From the NCBI RefSeq assembly GCF_000497205.1, contig NZ_AYJW01000007.1, forward strand, positions 26,044 through 90,043: a DNA stretch of 64,000 nt, in the 5' to 3' direction. The stretch is from Saccharopolyspora rectivirgula DSM 43747. Its GTDB lineage: Bacteria; Actinomycetota; Actinomycetes; Mycobacteriales; Pseudonocardiaceae. Each line of letters starts with the position of its first letter. Position 1 is the stretch's first letter. A program made the translations under genes and the position numbers. The notes beneath the pieces are model-generated. The model saw only the letters and a program-made list of their open reading frames with translations, was not told where the DNA came from and searched no databases. Below are positions 17,057-24,160 of the stretch, piece after piece.

Positions 17057-17713
17057 ATGGATTCGTCGGCGGACGGGTGGAGCAACGCCTTCCGCGGCAT
17101 TCCGGTTTTCCCGGCTGGTCTCACGACCAGTCGGATCCAACTTCGAGTGCAGGCCATCAACTACGCATCCCGTGGCTGGCCGGCGTTTCCCGGGACCTAC
17201 CCGGACGGGGAGAAGTGGATCGGTGGTGATAGCGAAGGCCTTGCCCCTGTGCGGCAGGATTGGCAGGAGTTGATCGGTTCGACGCTTGATGAAGTGGCGT
17301 CCTGGTGGTCCGAGAAGCCTTACGGCGTTCTGGTCGCGACCGGCACAGCTGTCAATGCGATCGAGGTTGGCCCCGACCTCGGTCACCAGGCCGCGAAGGT
17401 GCTGCGCAAGCTGGACACCCCGGTGCCCATCGTGGCCACCCCGGACAGGCGCTGGTACTTCCTGACCGCTGAGGAAGCTCAGCTGCGTCCGGAACTCGCC
17501 GAGATCTCCGGTGTCCGGGTGCATGGCGCAGGGAGCTGGATCCCCATGCCGCCGACCGCATTCCCGCAGGGAACGGTTCACTGGCGAGTGAAGCCCGAGG
17601 TGTGCGATTGGCAGCTGCCTTCTCCAGCATTCGTGCAAGAGGTGCTCTGCGCTGGCCTGTCCGTTGACAGCAAGTCATACGAAGTGGCAGAGCTTGCCGT
17701 CGCGGGAAGCTGA
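17057..17713 (+). CDS. Stand-alone prim-pol-like N-terminal domain protein, catalytically degenerate
   Basis: A 218-residue cytoplasmic protein resembling the N-terminal domain of bifunctional DNA primase/polymerases (archaeo-eukaryotic primase fold): INYASRGWPAFPGTYPDGEKW at the start, then PVRQDWQ, DEVASWWSEKPYGVLVATGT. The place where active members have the Asp-x-Asp metal pair reads NAIEVGPDLG, and the later substrate His motif reads RRWYFLT, so catalysis is doubtful. No helicase or primase C-terminal domain is fused. ATG 17057 has a strong ribosome site. It lies between the Tad operon and a convergent DECH helicase. The function is unknown. Confidence 0.72.
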   Translation: MDSSADGWSNAFRGIPVFPAGLTTSRIQLRVQAINYASRGWPAFPGTYPDGEKWIGGDSEGLAPVRQDWQELIGSTLDEVASWWSEKPYGVLVATGTAVNAIEVGPDLGHQAAKVLRKLDTPVPIVATPDRRWYFLTAEEAQLRPELAEISGVRVHGAGSWIPMPPTAFPQGTVHWRVKPEVCDWQLPSPAFVQEVLCAGLSVDSKSYEVAELAVAGS

Positions 17714-17814
17714 TCGATCCCGCTTTCGGCAGTGGAGCCGCCCGGGCCGGCACCGCGCCCAGTGATTCGAGAGCAGTCCATGTCCCCGCCGAGCACGATC
17801 CCCGCCCCGTGTGC

Positions 17815-20211
17815 TCATTTCCCTTGTGGACTACCTTCGAGTCCGGCCGGCCCGGCGGCTCTGTCCCCGAACGCTGCCGACACAGTGTCAAGCACTGCCA
17901 CTGCCCCCGCCTTGTCCAGCGGTTCATTGCCGTTCCCGCACTTGGGCGACTGAACGCAGGACGGGCAACCAGCCGAGCACTCGCAGGAGGCGATGGCCTC
18001 CCGCGTTGCGATCAACCAAGGGACCAGAGCGGCATAACCGCGATCGGCGAACCCAGCCCCACCAGGGTGCCCATCGTGCACGAACACCGTTGCCTCCCCG
18101 GTGTCGATGTGGAGAGCGGTGGACACCCCGCCGATGTCCCAGCGGTCACAGGTCGCGAAGAGCGGTAGCAGGCCGATCGCCGCGTGCTCGGCGGCGTGAA
18201 GAGACCCGGGGATGCGCGCCGGATCCAGCCCGGCGCCCCCCGGGGCGCTGCCGGTGAGCAGTTCATCGCTCACCGTGTACCAAACGGCCTTGGTCACCAA
18301 GGTCTGCGGAGGAAGCTCCAGCTGCACGTGGTCGAGCACTTCGCCGGACGGGAGCTTGCGCAAGTAGCCGACGACCTGGGAGGTGACTTCGACCTCCCCG
18401 AGGTTGGCGGTGATCCCCTCGCTCGGTTGGTAGCTCTCCAGAGTGCGCAGGATGGAGATGTCCACGGTGCTGCGCGGCGAAGTGGTCCACTCCGGATTTT
18501 CCGCGTGCACCAGTGCGATACCGGTCTCCAAGTCGAGATCGTCGACCACGTACGACTCACCGCGGTGCAAGTAGAGCGCCCCTGGGTGCACGGTGGAGCA
18601 AGCGGAATCCGGGTCCACGGTCCCCAGCAATCGACCGGTGTCCCCTTCCACCACGGCGACCGGATCGCTGCCCGTCCCGCGCAACTCAACACTCCGATGT
18701 GGACGTTCGCGGGAAACCCAGAACCACCCGTGCGGGCGTTTGCGGAGCACGCCCGCCTCGCGGAGGGCTTGCGCTGCTCGCTCGGCCGCGGTCCCGCCGA
18801 ACGCGGTCAGGCAGTCCGCGGTGAGCGGGAGCTCGGCCGCCGCGCAGGCCAGGTGCGGTTCGAGCACGTAGGGGTTGGTCGGGTCCAGCACCGCGGTCTC
18901 GACCGGCCGGTCCAGCACCGCGGCCGGGTTGTGCACCAGGTAGGTGTCCAGCGGGTCGTCCCTGGCCACGAACACCACCAGCGCGGAGTCCGCGTCCCGC
19001 CCGGCCCTGCCGGCCTGTTGCCAGAAGGACGCGAGAGTGCCCGGGTAACCGGCGATGACGACCGCGTCGAGACCGGCGATGTCCACCCCCAGCTCCAGCG
19101 CGTTGGTGGTCGCCAGCGCCCGTAGGTCCCCGGTGAGCAGGGCTTTCTCCAGTGCGCGGCGTTCCTCCGGGAGGTAGCCGCCGCGGTAGGCCGACACCCG
19201 GTCGGCCAGCTCGGTGCTGACTTCGGCCAGCATTCGCCGGGCGGTCAGCGCGGTCATCTCCACGCCGCGGCGGGACCGGACGAACGCCAGGGCGCGAGCG
19301 TCCTCGACGACCAGTTCGGCCAGGATGCGAGCGGCTTCGGTGCTGGCCGACCGCCGCAGCGGGGCCCCGTTCTCCCCGGAGAGGTCGTCCAGCAGGGGTG
19401 GTTCCCAGAACACGACCGCGCGGGCGCCGCGGGGCGAGCAGTCCTCGGTGATGGCTTTCGCCGGAGCGCCGATCAGCCGTTCGGCCAGCACTTCGGGGTT
19501 GGACACGGTCGCCGAGGCGAGCACGAACACCGGGTCGGCGCCGTAGTGCTGGGCGATCCGGCGCAGCCGGCGCAGCAGCAGCGCCACGTGGGAGCCGAAC
19601 ACCCCGCGGTAGGTGTGGCACTCGTCGACCACCACGAAGCTGAGCTGCCGGAAGAACTGGCTCCAGCGCCGGTGGGCGGGCAGCACGCCGTAGTGCAGCA
19701 TGTCCGGATTGGTGAAGATCCACCTGGCGTGGGAGCGGATCCAATCCCGCTCGTCCTTGGGGGTGTCCCCGTCGTAGCTGGCCGGGCGGATCCCGCTCAG
19801 CCCGAGCGCCTCCAGGGAGCGGAACTGGTCGGCCGCGAGCGCTTTGGTCGGTGACAGGTAGAGCGCGGTGGCCCGGCGGTCGCTGAGCATCCTGGCCAGC
19901 ACCGGGAGCTGGTAGACGAGCGACTTCCCGGAGGCGGTGCCGGTGGCGACGATGACGTTCTGGCCCGCCCGGACGGCCTCGGCCCCGTCCACCTGGTGCG
20001 CCCACGGCTGTTCGGCACCGAGGCGGCGGAACGCGTCGACCAGCTCGTCGGGGGCCCAGGTCGGCCAGTCGCCGGTGCGCGCTGGTCGGGCGGGCAGTTC
20101 GGCGACGTGGCGCACCGGGGATTCGCCAGCTGGTGCGCCGGCCAGGATGCGCTGCAGCAGCTGTCGTCCTCCGGCCTGGTCCGCGGCATTCACGCTTCGA
20201 GGTTCGCACAC
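17815..20211 (-). CDS. DECH-box SF2 helicase with C-terminal DUF1998 (Rv3649-like)
   Basis: A 798-residue ATP-dependent helicase. Motif I ATGTASGKS (about 87-95), Ia LYLSPTKALAADQ, motif II DECH (about 196-199), motif III ASATVSNP, motif V/VI ALELGVDIAGLDAVV and QQAGRAGRD. After the helicase core comes DUF1998 ending in four Cys (CECSAGCPSCVQSPKCGNG), a metal-binding cluster. Relatives include B. subtilis MrfA, a DNA repair helicase that acts on mitomycin damage; repair is therefore a reasonable inference. It is the 'DECH helicase' of the conserved helicase/secretion neighbourhood with Tad. Start at GTG 20211 or GTG 20193. Confidence 0.88.
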   Translation of the reverse strand: MCEPRSVNAADQAGGRQLLQRILAGAPAGESPVRHVAELPARPARTGDWPTWAPDELVDAFRRLGAEQPWAHQVDGAEAVRAGQNVIVATGTASGKSLVYQLPVLARMLSDRRATALYLSPTKALAADQFRSLEALGLSGIRPASYDGDTPKDERDWIRSHARWIFTNPDMLHYGVLPAHRRWSQFFRQLSFVVVDECHTYRGVFGSHVALLLRRLRRIAQHYGADPVFVLASATVSNPEVLAERLIGAPAKAITEDCSPRGARAVVFWEPPLLDDLSGENGAPLRRSASTEAARILAELVVEDARALAFVRSRRGVEMTALTARRMLAEVSTELADRVSAYRGGYLPEERRALEKALLTGDLRALATTNALELGVDIAGLDAVVIAGYPGTLASFWQQAGRAGRDADSALVVFVARDDPLDTYLVHNPAAVLDRPVETAVLDPTNPYVLEPHLACAAAELPLTADCLTAFGGTAAERAAQALREAGVLRKRPHGWFWVSRERPHRSVELRGTGSDPVAVVEGDTGRLLGTVDPDSACSTVHPGALYLHRGESYVVDDLDLETGIALVHAENPEWTTSPRSTVDISILRTLESYQPSEGITANLGEVEVTSQVVGYLRKLPSGEVLDHVQLELPPQTLVTKAVWYTVSDELLTGSAPGGAGLDPARIPGSLHAAEHAAIGLLPLFATCDRWDIGGVSTALHIDTGEATVFVHDGHPGGAGFADRGYAALVPWLIATREAIASCECSAGCPSCVQSPKCGNGNEPLDKAGAVAVLDTVSAAFGDRAAGPAGLEGSPQGK

Positions 20212-20611
20212 CCCCGGGTGGTGGGGCCGCGGTGTTCGAGCCCGCTGCGCAAGTAACCCCTTGGGGTGATCTTGCCGGTGTCCGCGGTGCCGTTACCGGC
20301 TTTTCGAGCGGGCCCGGTGGATCATGGAAGGCGCCCTATACACCATCCACCCGTTTGGGCCAAATCAAAGACAACCCAAATGGGGGATCAAGTGACGTGC
20401 TGAATCGATTATTCAGCGCTAAATTCCCACGTCGTAACGAGTCGCACATCACACAGTGAGGTAAGCCACTGTTGCTGTGAATAGACTTCGCGGCCACGGC
20501 CGCCGCGGTGCGCTTGCCGGGATGCCGCGGCGAGTCCGTCGACCGATCCGGAGCCCGTAACGGCACCACCGGACTCCGGTACTGGAACCGAGCACAACAC
20601 CAGGAGGACGG
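20212..20611. other. Divergent intergenic region between helicase and hppA
   Basis: 400 bases with the promoters of both genes. The hppA side (about 20330-20460) is AT-richer than its surroundings and contains a 9-base-pair hairpin at 20351-20383. The small cold-shock gene found next to this helicase in mycobacteria is not present. Confidence 0.5.
20351..20383 (+). promoter_or_regulatory. Hairpin in the hppA upstream region
   Basis: CCGTTTGGG (20351-20359) pairs with CCCAAATGG (20375-20383) through nine pairs including one G-T, leaving a 15-base A-rich loop. It lies about 230 bases before the hppA start, so it could be a leader structure, a terminator or an operator. No known riboswitch consensus was recognised. 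Confidence 0.3.
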
Positions 20612-22987
20612 ATGTCCCTGCTCACCGAGGTCCAGTCAGGCTGGGCCCAGGGCGCTGCACCACCGAGTTCGGCATCTCGGAACTACCTCGCCCAGCCCGC
20701 GGGAATCGAACTCGCCGGTGCGGACTACGCAATCGTCGGGGTGGTCATGGTGATCGCCCTGGCCGCGCTGGCCTTCGGATACGTCCTGATCAGGGAGGTG
20801 CTGTCTGCCGGGCAGGGCACGTCGCGGATGAAGGACATCGCCAAAGCCGTGCAGGAAGGCGCGTCCGCCTACCTCAACCGGCAGTTCCGCACCCTGGCGG
20901 TGTTCGCAGCGGCAGTGGTGGTGCTGCTGCTCGCGCTGCCCGCCGAAACCACCGCCGAGCGGATCGGCCGCTCGATCTTCTTCCTCTTCGGGGCCGCGTT
21001 CTCAGCGGTGATCGGCTACCTGGGGATGTGGCTGGCCACCCGCGCCAACCTGCGGGTCGCCGCGGCCGCCCGGGAGTCGGTGCAAGCCCGGGAGAAGGCC
21101 ATGCGCATCGCGTTCCGCACCGGTGGCGTGGTGGGCATGACCACGGTCGGCCTGGGGTTGTTCGGCGCCACCCTGGTGGTGCTGGTCTACGCCGGGGCCG
21201 CCCCGCGGGTGCTCGAAGGCTTCGGTTTCGGTGCCGCCCTGCTGGCCATGTTCATGCGAGTCGGTGGCGGGATCTTCACCAAGGCCGCGGACGTCGGTGC
21301 CGACCTGGTCGGCAAGGTGGAGCAGAACATCCCGGAGGACGACCCGCGCAACGCGGCGACCATCGCCGACAACGTGGGGGACAACGTCGGCGACTGCGCG
21401 GGCATGGCGGCCGACCTGTTCGAGTCCTACGCGGTGACCCTGGTCGCCTCGCTGATCCTGGGGACCGCGGCGTTCGGCGTGCACGGTCTGCTGTTCCCGC
21501 TGATCGTCCCGGCGATCGGGGTGCTGACCGCGGTGCTCGGCGTCTACATCACCAAGGCCCGCGCGGGCGAGAACGCCCTGAAGGCGATCAACCGCTCCTT
21601 CTACATCTCCGCGGTGATCTCGGCGGTGCTGTGCGCAGCCGCGGCCCTGGTGTACCTGCCGGACACCTTCGCCGGCCTGCGCGGCGTCAGCGCGGAGATC
21701 AGCGGACTCGACGGCAACCCGGCGCTCATCGCGCTGGCCGCGGTCGTCATCGGCATCCTGCTGGCGGCGGTGATCCTCAAGCTCACCGGGTACTTCACCG
21801 GGACCGAGCACGGTCCGGTCAAGGACGTGGGCAAGTCCTCGCTCACCGGTGCTGCCACGGTGATCCTGTCCGGCATCTCGGTGGGCTTCGAGTCCGCCGT
21901 CTACACCGCGCTGGTGATCGGTGCCGCGGTGTTCGCCGCCTTCCTGCTGTCCGGGTCCATCCCGGTGGCGCTGTTCGCCGTTGCCCTGGCCGGCTGCGGT
22001 CTGCTGACCACGGTCGGGGTGATCGTCGCGATGGACACCTTCGGTCCGGTCAGCGACAACGCGCAGGGCATCGCGGAGATGTCCGGTGACGTGGAAGGCG
22101 AAGGGGCGCAGGTGCTGACCGAGCTCGACGCGGTCGGCAACACCACCAAGGCGATCACCAAGGGCATCGCGATCGCCACCGCGGTGCTCGCCGCGACCGC
22201 GCTGTTCGGGTCCTACACCGATGCGATCACCAAGGCGGTGGCCGACGTGGCGGGCTCGATCGGCGCCGGTCAATACCTCGTGTACGCCCCGAACGTGCTG
22301 TTCGGCGTGATCATCGGTGCCGCCGTGGTGCTGTTGTTCGCCGGTCTGGCGATCAACGCGGTGTCCCGGGCGGCCGGTGCCGTGGTCTACGAGGTGCGCC
22401 GCCAGTTCAAGGACAAGCCGGGGATCATGGACGGCTCCCAGCGCCCCGAGTACGGCCGGGTGGTGGACATCTGCACCAAGGACTCGCTCCGGGAGTTGGC
22501 CACTCCGGGCTTGCTGGCGGTGCTGGCGCCGATCGCGGTCGGTTTCGGGCTCGGTGTCGGCCCCCTGGCCGGCTACCTGGCCGGGGCGATCGCCACCGGG
22601 AGCCTGATGGCGATCTTCTTGGCCAACTCCGGTGGCGCGTGGGACAACTCCAAGAAGCTGGTGGAAGACGGCCACCACGGCGGCAAGGGTTCCGAGGCGC
22701 ACGCGGCGACGGTCATCGGTGACACCGTCGGCGACCCGTTCAAGGACACCGCGGGCCCGGCCATCAACCCGCTGCTGAAGGTGATGAACCTGGTGTCGGT
22801 GCTCATCGCGCCGGCCGTGGTGACCTTCAGCACCGGCGAAGCGGCTTCGGTCCCGGTTCGCGCGGGTATCGCTGTACTGGCGGTCGCGGTGATCGTCGCG
22901 GCGGTGGTGGTCTCCAAGCGGCGTGGCACGGCGATCGCCGAGTCATCGGCCAGCGAAGGCAACAGAGTTGCCAACGGTGCTGTCTGA
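20612..22987 (+). CDS. hppA: Membrane-bound proton-translocating pyrophosphatase (K+-independent type)
   Basis: Couples hydrolysis of pyrophosphate to proton export across the plasma membrane. The 791-residue protein with about 16 transmembrane helices has the pyrophosphate site DVGADLVGKVEQNIPEDDPR and NVGDNVGDCAGMAADLFESY, plus the C-terminal DTVGDPFKDTAGPAINPL. In the segment GNTTKAITKG the diagnostic position is Lys, the marker of K+-independent enzymes (Ala in K+-dependent ones). GGAGG precedes ATG 20612. A soluble pyrophosphatase gene lies 17 kb away. It is followed by a strong hairpin terminator. Confidence 0.96.
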   Translation: MSLLTEVQSGWAQGAAPPSSASRNYLAQPAGIELAGADYAIVGVVMVIALAALAFGYVLIREVLSAGQGTSRMKDIAKAVQEGASAYLNRQFRTLAVFAAAVVVLLLALPAETTAERIGRSIFFLFGAAFSAVIGYLGMWLATRANLRVAAAARESVQAREKAMRIAFRTGGVVGMTTVGLGLFGATLVVLVYAGAAPRVLEGFGFGAALLAMFMRVGGGIFTKAADVGADLVGKVEQNIPEDDPRNAATIADNVGDNVGDCAGMAADLFESYAVTLVASLILGTAAFGVHGLLFPLIVPAIGVLTAVLGVYITKARAGENALKAINRSFYISAVISAVLCAAAALVYLPDTFAGLRGVSAEISGLDGNPALIALAAVVIGILLAAVILKLTGYFTGTEHGPVKDVGKSSLTGAATVILSGISVGFESAVYTALVIGAAVFAAFLLSGSIPVALFAVALAGCGLLTTVGVIVAMDTFGPVSDNAQGIAEMSGDVEGEGAQVLTELDAVGNTTKAITKGIAIATAVLAATALFGSYTDAITKAVADVAGSIGAGQYLVYAPNVLFGVIIGAAVVLLFAGLAINAVSRAAGAVVYEVRRQFKDKPGIMDGSQRPEYGRVVDICTKDSLRELATPGLLAVLAPIAVGFGLGVGPLAGYLAGAIATGSLMAIFLANSGGAWDNSKKLVEDGHHGGKGSEAHAATVIGDTVGDPFKDTAGPAINPLLKVMNLVSVLIAPAVVTFSTGEAASVPVRAGIAVLAVAVIVAAVVVSKRRGTAIAESSASEGNRVANGAV

Positions 22988-23000
22988 GCGTTCCGCATCC

Positions 23001-23040
23001 GGCGCAGGGGCACCTGGTGTCGCCCGGGTGCCCCTGCGCC
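23001..23040 (+). terminator. Strong hairpin terminator after hppA
   Basis: GGCGCAGGGGCACC (23001-23014) and GGTGCCCCTGCGCC (23027-23040) form a perfect 14-base-pair stem with a 12-base loop, 13 bases after the hppA stop. No T tract follows. Confidence 0.75.
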
Positions 23041-23143
23041 GTGCAGGGGCGGGGACGAGCGCCACCCCGTTGTCTGGCAGCCCGGACCGGGTGCGAGACA
23101 GTCGGGGCTGCACGGTTGCAAGCAACTCCGGTTAGGAGTGCGA

Positions 23144-23815
23144 ATGAAATTCCGTTCGACGGCCATAGCGGCGCTGACTGCCCTCCCGCTCGCGTTGGGG
23201 GCTTGCGGCCAGGGGCAGGACGGCTCCGGGCAACAGCAGCAACAACAGCAGCAGGAACAGCAGCAGGAACAGCAGCAGCAGGATTCCGCGCAGGCCGCAC
23301 AACCCTCCCCGGAAGGGGTGGCCTGGATGGGTGAACTGTGCGGGTTGGTCGGCCAGTTCTCCCAGGCTCAGCAGAACCTCCCCGAGGTGGACCGGACCAA
23401 CACCGAGACGTTCAAGAACTCGGCGCTCGGCCAGATCGACGTCGCCAGCCGGGCTGCCGACGACACGGTCCGCGGGTTGCAGCAGATGGGCCCGTCCCCG
23501 CTCGAGGGCGGTGACCAGGTCAACGACAGCTTCGAGCGGAAGTTCACCGAGGTGCGGGACATCCTGTTCGCGGCCAAGGGCAAGGCCGAGCAGGTGGACG
23601 TCTCCACCCAGGAGAGCTTCCAGCAGGGCATGACCGAGGTCCAGCAGGAGTTGAAGAAGGGGGAGCAGCTCGACTTCAACGAGCAGCTGGACGCGTTGGA
23701 GAGCAACCCCGAACTGCGGAGCGCGGTGCAGCAGGCGCCGCAGTGCCAGATCTTCCTGGCGCCGCCGGAGCAGCAGCAGCCCCCGCAGCCCGAGCAGCCG
23801 CAGCAGCCCCGCTGA
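23144..23815 (+). CDS. Putative secreted lipoprotein with Gln-rich N-terminal linker
   Basis: A 223-residue protein with a lipoprotein signal: MKFRSTAIAALTALPLALGAC, with the lipidated Cys at residue 21. Next comes a low-complexity Gln/Glu stretch (about residues 28-48) encoded by CAG/CAA repeats, then a helical domain with Cys pairs (LCGLVGQF and CQIFLAPP) and a second Gln/Pro-rich tail. ATG 23144 has TTAGGAG upstream; the GTG 6 bases earlier is less well placed. I recognise no domain. It is monocistronic, with hairpins on both sides. Confidence 0.78.
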   Translation: MKFRSTAIAALTALPLALGACGQGQDGSGQQQQQQQQEQQQEQQQQDSAQAAQPSPEGVAWMGELCGLVGQFSQAQQNLPEVDRTNTETFKNSALGQIDVASRAADDTVRGLQQMGPSPLEGGDQVNDSFERKFTEVRDILFAAKGKAEQVDVSTQESFQQGMTEVQQELKKGEQLDFNEQLDALESNPELRSAVQQAPQCQIFLAPPEQQQPPQPEQPQQPR

Positions 23816-23821
23816 CCGCTG

Positions 23822-23856
23822 ACCCGGGGTGCTGCTCGTCCGGCAGCGCCCCGGGT
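23822..23856 (+). terminator. Hairpin terminator after the lipoprotein gene
   Basis: ACCCGGGGTGCTGC (23822-23835) pairs with GCAGCGCCCCGGGT (23843-23856): a 14-pair stem with one G-T and a 7-base loop, 6 bases after the stop. Confidence 0.72.
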
Positions 23857-24160
23857 GGACGAGAGCTCTGTCTCACCGCGGCTGTGGGCGGTAACGCCGG
23901 TGGCGGGCAGCGGCTACTCCTATTGGGCGAAGTGGTGCCCTTGGCGGCGCCGTGCTTGACGCACGTCACGCCAGGTCACGCACCGGGGGCCGAGAGTGAC
24001 CGGCTACGTTCGTAGAAGGAGACGGATGCAAGCGGCACCGTGTTATATGCAACCCTGTGCTTTCCCGGCGTGGTGCACACTTCCCCGCAGGGCACATTGA
24101 GAAATCTGGTGGGCAAGACCGACGGATGGGAATGCCTCCGCGAGTAGAGAGCAGGTAAGC
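23857..24160. other. Upstream region of topA
   Basis: 304 bases between the lipoprotein terminator and topA. It should hold the topA promoter, but I could not place -35/-10 boxes securely. AGAGAGCAGG just before GTG 24161 is a weak ribosome site. No gene or RNA seen. Confidence 0.4.
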
